Origin: Cryptomeria japonica | Lineage: Eukaryota; Streptophyta; Pinopsida; Cupressales; Cupressaceae | Length of the DNA: 64,000 bases | NCBI RefSeq assembly: GCF_030272615.1 | Contig: NC_081409.1 | Coordinates: forward strand, 877,619,594 to 877,683,593 | Direction: 5' to 3' | Shown: one piece after another, positions 23,330-35,180 of the stretch | Layout: each line of letters opens with the position of its first letter | How positions within the stretch are numbered: position 1 is the stretch's first letter | Notes under the pieces: generated by a model | What the model saw: the letters and a program-made list of their open reading frames with translations, nothing else | What the model was told of the DNA's origin: nothing | The model's database searches: none | Translations under genes and position numbers: made by a program

Positions 23330-26040
23330 TAGTACTAACAGGTTCATCTTCATTCTAAGTCGGGTATTCAAAAATTTCTTCATCTTCATGCTGACTTTGA
23401 GTCTACAATCCATCATTTGTCTTAGCACTAGCACTAGCAATAGCACCACTAGCTTTCAAAGTGTTGTAGAACCCTCGTCTTTCACACATGGAATTCCAGA
23501 TTGCTAGTGCCCTATCATATGGAAAATCTCTAACATTATACCGAGTTACAAACAACCTGAAGCAAGTTTCCAATTTTTTGTCTAATTTCTTTTTGATCTT
23601 TGATTTCAAAATCCCTAATGCACTGAAAACTCTCTCATCTTCCACCGACCCCAATATCATTGTTTGAAATAAATCAACAAGTTTCAAATATTCTAGTATT
23701 GCAATACGCAATGCTTCACTTTGATCTATCCTCTTCCAAAGCCTTGTGATTGATCCAGGTTCAAATGGATTCTCCAAGTCAACTAGCTGCTATTTCATAA
23801 ACAATGCAAAGTGTTTACATTTTTTTTTAAGATGATCTAAATTAAAAATTCCTTCTATTGGTTGTCCATTGCAATATGCATCTTTTGTAAATGTCAATAT
23901 CAATTCCTCTAGTTTTTTATGAAACATCTTTGTGTCATTTGGATTATCTCCAATTGAATGCCAAAATTGAGGATACAAACAACCCATGGCTTCAAGTATT
24001 TCTTCTCGAGGGAATCTTTCATGAATCTCAATTGAAAGTTCATATGCAATAAACTTCAAATTATCACTAACAGATTTAACAATCCTGTCAAAATATTTCG
24101 TTTTAACTGGTAGTGCTTTGCCTCACTTTCCCATCTTAGATTGGTGCATTGGTATCTGAAATCCTTTCACAAAGACACATAACTCATTTTTTGTATTGAA
24201 ATGTAAAAAAATTTCAGCATTATTCAAATCTATAATTATCTACCACCTAAAACAATTTGGACTTCGCCCTATTAGATTTGAATATAGACCATTCAGGCTC
24301 AAGCATGTCATTTTACATAGAGTGCTATACTCATTGATATGCATAGTTCTATCTTGGGATTTCTTAACAAGTTTGTTCATTGAATCCAGCATGGGGAGAA
24401 GACTAGCTAAAGTTAACAGAGTCTCAATATCACTTAACTTATGTAAGAGATCAGGAGCTTTGTCTACTGTGAGGTGTTGCTCATATATTAGTTCGATCAA
24501 GGATTGATATTCTGTTAGAACTCATTCCGTTGGTCCATGCAAGGAGATCCATTTGGTCTCAACATCCCTGAGAAGCTTGTTTCCTATTGTTACTCCCTCA
24601 ACAAAAATCTGAAATTCTGCAAAACATTTAGGACTTCGGCAGAAGTATGAGTGGAGCTCGTGGACCAGATCTTCAACTTTTGACACTGTAGGGAAATTGC
24701 TTACAATTCTATATGCTAAATTCATTCGATGGGCCATGCAGTGAATGCCAACCATGTATGGTACAATACTAGTTTGTAATCTTGTGCAAAGACCAGTCCT
24801 TTGACCTTGCATTACTGCAACTCCATCAACTCCAACACACACCAACTTCTTGGCAATTGTCAAGTCATCCATACCAGCAAATTCATTCAAAGCTTTCTTA
24901 ACTTCCAAATATAATTTTTTTGTTGTTGAATTGCCCCTCATTTTACGAACACAGAGTAGATGAGCTCAGCAAACATGTTCTTTTATGGTATACACATGCA
25001 TACAAACCCAAGCAGTGTTATCTACCGCAGTAACTTCATCTATGGATAATGAAATAAAATTTGACTCTTTTACATTCTTGTAAATTTTTCTTTTCCACCT
25101 CAGCGAGATAGTTTGCCATTTCCCATCCAGCGTTTATTGACGAATGTGACATAGGATAGTGAGGAACATTCAAAAAAGATAATAAATTACTAAATTTTGG
25201 TAAATCTTTCATAGGACACCCTCTCGACAGAATATGAAAAATAACACTCATCTGAATAGTCTTTGTCAAGTTTGCATCTTTCGCTGCATGTTCAAGCCTA
25301 ACCTTGATTGTATTTCAAAATCCACTATTACCAATCAGTGTCATTTTGTGGTTATGCTCTTCATATTTTGTGCCATACTTAACATGAAGATATTCTTCCT
25401 TTGATTTCCATCGTACTATTGGTGTTTCCTCTCCGTCTATGATCTGTTTTTTATAAACCTTACCAATATGCTTTTCTATGGTGTCAAGCTTTAGCTGCAT
25501 CTTCTTCTCTCTTTTAGTTTTCTAGTTACAAATCTTACACCTGCATTTTGTTGGTTGTTCATCATTGTTTGGGATTGGTTCAATGAATGGGTACTTTTCT
25601 ACCCAATCAATCTTAAAACTCCTTGTCATCTCCCACTCTCACCCCTGTTTTACTTTCCTTTTTCTTTTCTTCCTACCAACATCATCTTTATTACTAGAAT
25701 TTGCATCTGAGTGAATTATCTCATTGTGTGTATCCCTTAGAACATCTTCTGTCATGTCGGTATTGTCATCCTCATTTGATGCATTTAACTCAATGACAAT
25801 CCCACCTTGTGGTGGTGGTAAGATACTATGAATGGCTTCTACAACTGCAGAAGTTGATGGACCAGAAACGTTGCCAATTCCAAAGAAAGACTTTATGGTA
25901 GTATCTTTAAGTTTAAGTTTTGAGCATTTTGATGGCCTCTCAATCCCTTCTCCACCCTGAGGAGTCTCAATCTCACCCTTGTCTCACATCTCAATCCCTT
26001 CACCACCCTGAGGAGTCTCACCCATGTCTAACTGTGACAT
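23330..26040 (-). pseudogene. hAT-superfamily transposase relic
   Basis: Reads leftward from ATG 26040-26038. N-terminus: a duplicated ETPQGGEGIE segment, then a PIP-box-like DTTIKSFFG. A TTF/BED-type zinc-finger region follows (WVEKYPFIEPIP, CRCKIC, KLDTIEKHIGKVY; 25610-25450). The catalytic part has VGVDGVAVMQGQ with the first Asp and VGIHCMAHRMNLAY (24941-24650), then ETKWISL, the usual TRW position. The C-terminus (23777-23403) has GSVEDERVFSALGILKSK, the hAT dimerisation signature. Many stops and frame changes (for example 24941/25036, 24500/24522, 24240 and 23790), so it is dead. Terminal inverted repeats and the 8-bp target duplication were not found by eye. Confidence 0.85.
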
Positions 26041-26319
26041 CTTGAGTCTTTACCTCTCACTACGAAGTTAAAGTTAAAACTAATACTATCAAGTATGAAG
26101 AAATGATTACTCACCTTTATGCCTTCTCAATTCTCTGAATCAGGAATCAGGAATGCTTGGGCATGTGTTGTAGGATTCTAACTCTAGCCCTCCGCTCTAC
26201 AATGAACTTCGACGTTCCAACTCAAATTGCAGAATACGAATTGAGAGATCCCAAATTTACTAATCAGACATGAACAAATTGTAAGAAATAGTATTTATAT
26301 CAATCCATGATTGCATTTT

Positions 26320-26560
26320 TGGCGAATTGCGCGGGCGTGCAATGAACATTTAATTTAAGCAGGGCAAAATGGGTCCTCAAATGCTTATAATGTTTTAATT
26401 GAAATTGACAAATTTGGCTGACACATGCAATGCACATTTAATTTAAGTGGGGTGAAATGTGTCCTCGAATGCTTATAATATTTTAATTGATATTGGCGAA
26501 TTTGGTCGACCCATGCAAAGAACATGTAATTTAGCGTTGGCGAATTAGGTCCTGGGTATG
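26320..26560. repeat. 88-bp tandem repeat near the hAT 5' end
   Basis: Units 26341-26428 and 26429-26516 plus partial copies on both sides share CATTTAATTTAAG, TGCTTATAAT and GGCGAATT(T/G). TTGGCGAA words here are the reverse complement of the TCGCCAA words at 17.1-17.5 kb. Confidence 0.75.
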
Positions 26561-27016
26561 TGGTCATTTTACTATTGTTGGTGAATAATGAAGGTGATCT
26601 AATACCCATGTTTGAGTGATTCCAGGTGAATATTATAGGCATGCATGTCGAATGATGTGTGGTCAATGGCGAAGCTAGAATACACTGTACTGTTAACCCC
26701 AAAATTTTGGGTGATTTGACCATGATGTTTTCCTAGACTATTTGCCATTTCCTAAAAAAAAAAATGAAAAAATACGTAGAATTTGCCAATTGGCGAAGAT
26801 TCACCACTAAAAAACTCTCTGGCACACTGCTCATCACAAAAGGAGCCTTGCTAACTACATAGAAATCTAGACTACAATCCAGAAAAGTGTTTGAACTGCA
26901 AAGATAGCATCTCCTATGCCTGAGTACAGTTCTAGTTAAGCTTAATAATGGAGGACTAAATCCTCTTACATAAACCCAATTCGATCTCCAATGATCAACC
27001 AAATCCTTTGCTTCAA
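26561..27016. other. unassigned stretch
   Basis: Short GGCGAA words (26665, 26793) continue the preceding zone. A minus-strand frame 27002-26733 shows no recognisable domain. Nothing else seen. Confidence 0.4.
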
Positions 27017-27793
27017 TGATATTACATTATTCGCACATTACATCCCTTTCCATAACCATGATGATCTACAATGAGATCTTACATCATATATATACAAACC
27101 CTCGACCATAAACAATCAAGTCGGCCACCAGACAATAAACCAATTGCATAATTACAAAACATGTCGGCCTTAGACGAAACAAATAATATCCAACACATAA
27201 GAAATCTTGAAAATGTATCAAGAAGTCCAATCCACATGCTTCATTAAGTCGGTCCATAACCTAGATCAACCAGGACCCAATATAGGTCCACATACTACAA
27301 CAATGATCTCCATCTACCAAGCCTCGATCATGATCACCAACAACATCTTGAGACTCCAACAGAAGCTGCACCAACACCACTTATGCAATTCATCAAATAT
27401 CTTCATCAAAAGCTCTATCGATGAAACCCTCATGAGAAACCAGAAGCCAAGCTTCCAAGCAAACAAGATAGCATCCAATCACTAGACCAAAACCGACTAG
27501 CTAAATATTAACATGAGTATCATGAACAAGCCAATTCCATAACCAAATCATATTGGAGCCTACCAGATCATGCTGGATCCAAACCAACTAGAAACCACTC
27601 AACCTACCGGACCAGAAGGGTGTTGGTAAAGCATCCAAATAGCTAGTGTTGACATCAATGCAACACATAATCAATTCCTCCAAATGGCCAACAATATTTT
27701 GGCCTCTATAGCTTATCTTTTTCTTTGTGTGTGTTAGGTGTTTGATTATAGGTGACCTCCTAGAGTCATGGGAATGAGAGATCAAATTTAACA
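27017..27793 (+). repeat. probable copia LTR fragment
   Basis: TGATATTACATTATTCGCAC to AAATTTAACA, followed directly by TGGTATCAAGAC (27794-27805), close to the tRNA-iMet primer site. Start is a guess based on TG. About 380 bp of leader-like sequence follows and is cut at 28173 by the gypsy element. Confidence 0.5.
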
Positions 27794-27805
27794 TGGTATC
27801 AAGAC

Positions 27806-28172
27806 TCTTTATCATAATTCACGATTCAATTTTTGAGATATCTAATCATGGGAAATAAGTTTTTTCATCTTGGTCCCAACCAAACTTCACCATTACATTA
27901 AGAAGGGTTGAAAACCCTAAAATTTCCTATCCAAATGTCAAAATATATAAGTGAAAATTTTTGCAATTTTTTAGTAGCACAAGATCCAAAAATTTGATCA
28001 GATTCCATGTCCTAACTTATACGTTGTTTGATAGATCTGGTAGATTTTTTCAATTTTAACTCAATTTGTTTATTGTATTCTAGTCATAATCTAAAGGGGT
28101 AGATCTTATTTTATGCTAAAAAATAATTGATGTTAGATTGGCTTTTATGTCATATTTTTCCTTTAGATCTAG
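27806..28172 (+). other. leader-like remnant of the 27.0-kb copia
   Basis: No ORF. It ends TCTAG where the gypsy LTR begins; the second copy of this target site would lie beyond the window. Confidence 0.4.
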
Positions 28173-29463
28173 TGTTGACGGGTGTTTTGACACACTCACC
28201 ACCTCTCCTGAAAAGCAATCAATCTTGAAAGACTAATTACTCCAAGGTCTCTATAGTCGGGTCTTGACGGTGATGGGCAGCTCAATGGTGGATGCGGTTG
28301 TACCTGTTAAGGGGCCTGTTGGTTGAAACAAAATCCCAATAATTTCCAATAACTTAACTTCCTTTTTTTTGTATTTTATGATTTAGAAACTCTTTCAAAA
28401 TGAACTGCAAAAGATATGAAAACAAGAAAATAACAATGAAATGATACAAAAACGACTTAAGTAACTACTCAATTAGCACCCTGCAATCCAAAAATCATTA
28501 ATATCATTCAAACCAGCATTCAATAAAGGACCTCCAATAAACCAGTCATGCAACTTCACAAATTCATAGAAATGAATATCACCACAATATCATCCTATCA
28601 TGTTAATTCTCATACACCACTTACGTGCACAATATGATTCATAAAGAAATAAAACATAAGACCAAAATAAATTAATGATTTCAAACAATAGACATTACCA
28701 GATCACAAAGAACAAATTCATAGCACATACACATATATCATGAAATATATAAGCTGCTTCTTGTATTAACTCCAAAGAATGTATCGCCAAAATTACTTAA
28801 GTTCATAACAATCTGCATAAAAGTAATCTAAAATCTCTAAGTGGGCCTCAAATCATCAATTTGTGGACCCTTACAATGAATCAAAATTTCCAATTTATAG
28901 AGTTTCATGTCCTACTTTCTAGGAAATAAACCTATCTAAACTAAGCTCTAAAAAAGAAAGGAGTCGCAGTTGACATGCAAGTCTCTTCCTTAGACTCCAA
29001 TTAAATACTACAAAACTGAGACTGGTAGAGCACTACAAAAATGGTGTTGCATGAGCCAAGCTTTCGTAGTCATGCAAAATTTGCTCAAAATTAACATGTA
29101 TGTTGGAGGTGCAGTTTTGGTGTCATGTAAAATTCTTCAAAAATATCATGTTATCGTTAGAAACTTCCTGTTTATCTTTTACTTCTTTTTATAGCTCTTA
29201 TAATTGCTAATGATACATGCAACTACTTAGCAGCAAGAATATTTGCAACATGCTTGATTCTAAACTTATATTTCTTCAAAATTTCTTTTGCACTCTTACT
29301 TCTACCTTCTAATTTCTCTATTATTTCTGAAGCTTGTTGACATTGAGTTGAAGCTTGTTTACATTGAGTTATTAAGTATGTATATCTATCCATTAACAAC
29401 ACATCAAGCTCAGCAGAAGTTGAGAAATACTGTGCTGCATAGGCATCCCATTGGTGAAGTACA
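28173..29463 (-). repeat. gypsy 3' LTR (left in window)
   Basis: Plus-strand ends TGTTGACGGG and GGTGAAGTACA. Aligns with 43138-44366 with small indels: the other LTR has about 34 extra bp near its start (CCAATAGTTAGGTAG), and this one repeats GAAGCTTGTT.ACATTGAG. The right boundary is set by the adjacent purine tract. Confidence 0.85.
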
Positions 29464-29476
29464 TTATCCTCCTCTT
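29464..29476 (-). other. gypsy polypurine tract
   Basis: Minus strand AAGAGGAGGATAA directly before the LTR start TGTACTTCACC. Confidence 0.6.
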
Positions 29477-29607
29477 AGCGTCCAACATTAAGGATACCAA
29501 GGCCAAAAATACCAAACAACTTCCCTACAAACTTCTCACACTTCTTGATTGGACTAAGGAGAGGAGAGAAGATACCCATTATATCCTTCACATACTACTA
29601 AAGCATT

Positions 29608-32600
29608 TCAATTTTCAACTCCAATATATATATATATATAGGATTGAAAATTTTTATAGCTATCTCTACTTAAGAGGTCTTCACCTGATATGACCTCCTC
29701 CTCGAGATTCAAAAATTTATACTGTTTACCAAAACTGTTGAGCTTTTGCTCCCACCATTGAGAACATGAAGCTAGAGCCTCTCCTACCTGCATGGCCTTG
29801 CCATACTCTATCATAGTATTTTGCAAAAATAATCTAATTTTAGAGGCATTTGTCTGTGCCCATTCCTTTGCATTAGCCGCCACCTATCTTACTTCAACCA
29901 CTTCTTTTATATCTCCTTCTGGGAGTGATGAGGTTGAAGGAAGGTTTTCATCTTTATGTGCATCTGGGGGCTTGCCCATCTACACTAGCAACTGCTTGTA
30001 TTGTTCTAGCTGGGCCTTTACATCTGAGTGGGAGATGTGCTCCTTTTCTATTCGGCTCCTAACAACACTAGTAGCAAGTTCCAATGTATCTAGCTCTCCC
30101 CACTTGGTTTGTTTACCCAATTTAACCTATGATACCTAGTATTTCAAGGAGCTTTGACCTTCGTCTTGCGTTGGAACTCCTACATCAGCAATCACTTCAC
30201 CAAAACGTATCCTTGAAAAATGATGCACTATATTTGCCTTCTTTGTTTTCTGTGGTTCTTCAGTGATGGCCTATTGTAATGTGACCTTAGGTAGCACCAC
30301 TTTCTTCTTCTTCTTGAAGGTAAAGTTTAGCCATTGTGGCATATCCTTATCTTTGTCATCTTAATGTGGTACAATGTCAGCATTTACCACATGTACCTTT
30401 GATTTCTCCTCTATTTCAACCTTCTCCTCTTCCTCTTGCTCCAAAATTTGAACATCTTGGGTTGAGGGACCTAGTGGAATTTGGGTGGTTCGAAGAGTGG
30501 TATGAATATTTAACTATTGCTAGTTGTGTAGCTCTCATAACCTATCAATTATCTCTTCTTTGAACCCCCTATCCCCTTCATTTATTTCTTCCATCCCTTG
30601 CCTGACAACTATCTCTTTTAATAGATGTTCTTGGTCCTTTGGAGTTAAGACCAATCTTTCATCTCTCTCATCCTCGGTCTTTTTCAATTCCTCCTCTTCT
30701 TTAACCAACAACACCCCTGGCAAATTTTTCTTATCAACATCCATGGGATCCACCACTAGCACCTATTTGATAGACTTCCTTTCTTTCTTCTTCTTAGCCT
30801 TCTTTGACACTAGTTTCTCTTCCTCCTAGTTGGAATCTGACACAATGTTATGAATACCGACTGTCTCTGTGGCAATAGTCAATGTTTGTGACAATGGAGG
30901 TACTCATGCAGATGTTGTAAAAATTCTAGTTGGTGTAGACAGAGGGGTTGTCACAAGGGCTGCAGTGGTTGATGATAAAATTGGAGCCTAGGTGGTTGTT
31001 GTAGGCAGAGGTTTAGTAAACATGGTAGTGGTCTTAGGAAGAGGTTGAGAGGATGAAAAAATTTCTTCATTAGTTTTCCCTTTCTCATCTTTCTCTTATG
31101 TGCCTTCTCCTGGTGTTTTCCCAATCGCCACCCTAATGGGATATACTTCCAGTAATGGTACTGCTCCTAGCCCTTCCCTTATCCCAAAATCGACAACCTT
31201 CTTCAAAATTTTAACCTTTCTCATCTGCTTCTTGACTTACTTCAGGAGCTCCTCAATACTTTCTTTAGGTTCGACAACTTCATCTAGGTCAATTGATGTG
31301 CTCTTTCTCGACCCAGATCTTGTCTTGCGGGCATATTATTTGTGGAACCTTGACTGAGGAATACCAGAGATTGATTCCTTTTGATTTCCTTTTGAAATAT
31401 TTGGCCTAATTCTCAAATTCAACCTTTATTTGGTTCTCTCTACAACAACTTGAGTTACCTTATCTATATTAACCTCTTCCTACCCTGACCATCTTATTGG
31501 GGAGAGAGGATTCTTATCAATTTCCTGCTCCTTATACGTTGGGTCTAGTAATTCACCTTCATCCCTCAACTCCTTGGGGAGATTAGTCTCTATCTCAAAA
31601 TTCCTTACCTACGACATTGACAGCCTATTATAATTCTTTTCCCTAACTTCAAAACTGTCTTGGAGGTTAGACCAAAAATCCTCCAGTCTTGGCTTATGCC
31701 CATCGTATGCCTTTGGCATTATTTCCTTTAGTTTACCATAAGGGTCATAGCGTTCCCTAGCATAATTTAATTCCTTAAAATTTTAATCTTGTAGTTCCTG
31801 TTCCATCATCTTGGCCACTTAAATCTTAGAGAAATAAAAGTAACCGATTGAAACTGAAAAATCAACCCCTTTCTTATGCTTTGAGGATAATAGCAATTGC
31901 AGCCCTAGTATCTGCCTGACATATTCTAATAGTATAATGCGATCATTGCAGTATCTTGGTAGCAGGATAGGGTTCCTTATGAATCCACTGACTCAGATAT
32001 ATGTGGAACGTTGGTTATATATGAGCCAACATGCCCATTCCTTGATTACTTCTAGCTTATTCTATAACCTATGTCACCTATGAGTTTGATGATGATAGGG
32101 AAAAGGAAGGCATCATTTATTCTCTTTGTAGCCCTAGAAATTTACCTACTCGAGCAACTACCTAGATAACATAGGAAGTGAAGAAAAATTTCTTTGTTTG
32201 ATGCACCTCCACAACCTTCTTATGTATGTTATCCAAAAGAATTTGGGCCCAATCAAAATATTGTTTCCCAATAAAAATAGTTGTCATAAATTGAAACATC
32301 CATGGGTGGAAGTTTTGGCAATTTGACTATTGGTATTTTGGTATGGTTTTTTCACTAATGTCAACACCTACTAAAACACTAGCACTTTGGAGATCCAACA
32401 ACATTCAAAGGAAAACAAGTAACTATTGCACAGTTACTGGTATATGGTTCACTGGTAGGATATAATGTTCACCGACACTTGGAATGATATGGAAGACACT
32501 TGGTAATGTCGAAGACATCATGTGGACACTTTGTTTTGAAGAATTTATCATTGGTATATTCATATTTGCATATTTGCTTTTACTGACAAATAGGTCTAGG

Positions 32601-33974
32601 GTTATCTAGGGTTACACCGGCAGGTTTATCTTTTCTAGATCAGCATGGCACGCTATGGAGATGATTTATTATTGTTGTAAATGCATTAAGCTGACATGTT
32701 CATTCGGTTATTGCATCAGATATTATATTGTTTGTAAAATGTTTTTATTGTAATATCTTGTAGAGTCGACCTACTAAAATTGGTCTTAGGTTATGGTATA
32801 AATGTAAGATCTTATTTGTAAGATCGAATGTGGAAGGTGAAGAAGATTGTGAGAAGGTATATGTGAGATTAAGTAGAGGTATACATGAAGACATAATTTG
32901 AAGGTGAAGCTAGGTTTTTGTAGAAGCATATCAGCATTACACCGGTACTGAATCCAGCATATGAAGATGCTATTTTGTACAGTACATTCTTATTGGATTT
33001 AACCATCCAACTGTAGTCAATGTGACTCCCATTTTGTGATTGAGCAGTGAGCTCTAGATTGTTGACCTTTCTGCATGTGCAGACCCCATTTATGTACACT
33101 TACTATCTGCAGTAGTATCATCTGATTGTGGGTAAGGTTTCCCACTGTGGTTTTTTCCCTTATAGGGTTTCCACGTACAAATATTGGTGTTATGTGTTGT
33201 GGATGACTTTATGTTTATGTTTCATGCATTAATCTTTACCAGTATAGCAATTTACTATTAACACTATCTACCGACATACTTAACTGGTTTACCAGTATTA
33301 AGCATTAAGTTGGTTAAATGGTTTTTGGTTTGAATTTATTAGACAATTGATTCACCCCCCCCCTCTCAGTTGTCTTCGGGACCTAACACTGACTTGCCAA
33401 AGGCCTTACTCAGTATGATGATTAGATCTCACTGAGGTTCCTTGAAATCTGCCCTTAGAATATCTATGGCCTTTAGTCATGTCTTCCTTTCCTCGTCTAA
33501 CCAATTTTCATTTATGTGCATCTTGCATGAAGTAGTATCCCTATTCCACACTTTGGTAGCTTCTTCCTCAGTTGTTAGGAGGACTTCATCTCTTATAGGG
33601 ATGCCAAACAACAATCACAACATATCATCAGATAGATAAATCATTGTTCTTCTTTGGGTATCGATACATTTTCTAGTGTATGTTTTATAGAATTGTACCA
33701 CAGTCATAATGAACTTTGGGGCTTGGATAGATTGAGGGAAAATAGTTTCTTCTACCAACCCTAACCTCTTGATTCTCCTTAGCGGGCCCTCTAGTCTTGG
33801 TTTGTCCATTTGTGTCTTGTTATCCTCCAATTCAATGTGTCGCACCTTTGTATCTGTTACCCATTTGATTTGATCATCTAGTTTTCAAACATAGACCTGC
33901 CCTTGATACTGATACTTCATGGTTATGGGGAGTTTGTCCAGTTCGTTGACTCTCTTGTTGGATTTTGGGTCCAT
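29608..33974 (-). pseudogene. gypsy accessory ORF: unnamed protein family copy C, between pol and 3' LTR
   Basis: Starts at ATG 33974-33972 (MDPKSNKRVNELDKLPI) and reads leftward to 29608, interrupted by a solo LTR (32328-33388) and many stops. The first part contains FIMTVVQFYKTYTRK and IYLSDDML.LLFGIP, matching the SIN..EF..LL segment of copies A and B. After the solo LTR, DRIILLEYVRQILGLQ matches copy A. The middle is a long charged, low-complexity stretch (KKKERKS, EEEELKK, TTTT, PLPT; 30300-31500). The C-terminus (29883-29608) is helical (KEWAQTNASKIRLFLQN). It lies inside the LTRs and on the same strand as pol, so it is an element gene. A 3' splice-like site precedes the ATG. Function unknown; position resembles envelope-like ORFs of plant gypsy elements, but no signal peptide or clear membrane segment is seen. 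Confidence 0.72.
32328..33388 (+). mobile_element. solo LTR of a copia family inside the accessory ORF
   Basis: Starts TATTGGTATTTTGG (the usual TG mutated to TA) and ends GGGACCTAACA. Flanks TTGAC (32323-32327) and CTGAC (33389-33393) match 4 of 5. Contains the TTTCCACGTACAAA and C-run/CTCTCAG boxes of the copia LTRs in this window and a TATAAATG box near 32797. Confidence 0.85.
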
Positions 33975-33988
33975 CTAATTGCTTTGAT

Positions 33989-34012
33989 CTGCAAGAAAGA
34001 ACCACAAATTAG
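33989..34012 (-). promoter_or_regulatory. 3' splice-like site before the accessory ORF
   Basis: Minus strand CTAAT, a pyrimidine-rich stretch, then TTGCAG, 15 nt before the ATG at 33974. It fits a branch point plus acceptor and would allow a spliced subgenomic mRNA. Inference from sequence only. Confidence 0.4.
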
Positions 34013-34069
34013 CCTATCGCATAAAAAAATATCAATAATATCATCCACTTTGGGACTCCGAGAGTCCAT

Positions 34070-35180
34070 GGTGAGTAACTCCTAATACAACTAACTTCGG
34101 AACTCTGGGGTTCCAAGGTCATAATAAGATAAAACAATAGGGTCCAAAACTTCAGGGTTCTGCGGTTCTAGGGTAGGCAAAATAATGAAACCTAGAACTC
34201 TAGGGTTTCGGGGTAGACTGGCTAGATTGATTCAAGACTTCAGGGTTCCGGGGTCCCAGGGTAGGAGGTAGTTCATTCATAGGTCAAAAGGTGGTCCAGA
34301 ACTCTGGGGATCCAAAGTTTCGGGGTAAAAGTACGACCCCAAAAAAGATCAACCTCAGTTTTTGGGGTTTCGAGGTGAAGAGAATTACCGAGCCCAGAAC
34401 TTTGGGGTTCCGTGGTTTTGAAAACCAAAGGCACACGGGAAGAACAAAACATGCAAAATGAGGAAAACAAAATGGAAAATCTAAACTAAGAAAAACTAGA
34501 AAATCCAAAAAAGGAAACCAATGAGGAAGAAAAATCCACCAACCTGGTGGAAGAAAACTCACAAGAACTCGGCAACATAGAAGTGCGAAGTTGGGAGATC
34601 ATGACTTGGGAGCTAGGAAAACTTGAGTGTACATATTAGCTTAGAAAATTTTATTTCTCCTATTTATACCCCCTGATATTTTTCCCATACAACTACCTTA
34701 AACACGGCCTTGGGAGTCTGGGGATCTGAAATTCTGAGATAAAAAACAAGAAAACTGACAACACACCTTGAAACTTCAAGGTTCCGGACTTCTGAGGTCA
34801 AAACACAAAAGAAAACAAAAACACATCTTAGGAATCTAGGGATCTAAGGTTCCGAGGTGAAAACAAAGAAACAAGTAGGGCACCTTAGGACTCCAGGGTT
34901 CCAAGGTGGAAACACAAGACAACTTTGGGACTCCAAGGTTTCGAAGTTTACAACAATGACAAAACATGAAGAACTCAAAGTTCTCAGACTCTAGGATTTT
35001 GAGGCTTTAACAAAAGGGAAGAAAGCAAGCCCTCGGGACTCCAGGATTCCAAGGTCTTGACCAAAACAAGAAACAAAAGCCTACCTCGAGATGTTAAGGT
35101 TCTGAGCTAGGACTTCAAACCAAGCAAAGAACACCTCGGGACTCTTGGGTTCTGGGGTGTTAAGGCAAAAACTAGGAAAA
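34070..35180. repeat. dispersed 30-mer repeats, about 16 copies
   Basis: Variants of GGAACTCTGGGGTTCCGAGG recur at about 34087, 34146, 34192, 34231, 34295, 34355, 34394, 34710, 34765, 34826, 34885, 34923, 34980, 35032, 35085 and 35132 with 40-60 bp spacing. They lie between pol and the accessory ORF of the gypsy element. The core GAACY..GGGTTC is a short inverted repeat. Confidence 0.85.

Noticed and set aside
27207-27485. 92-codon plus-strand ORF
   Set aside because: Lies in the probable copia LTR and shows no domain.
29608-33974. Reading the accessory ORF as a true envelope gene
   Set aside because: No signal peptide, transmembrane segment or cleavage site could be seen; homology is to copies A and B, not to env.
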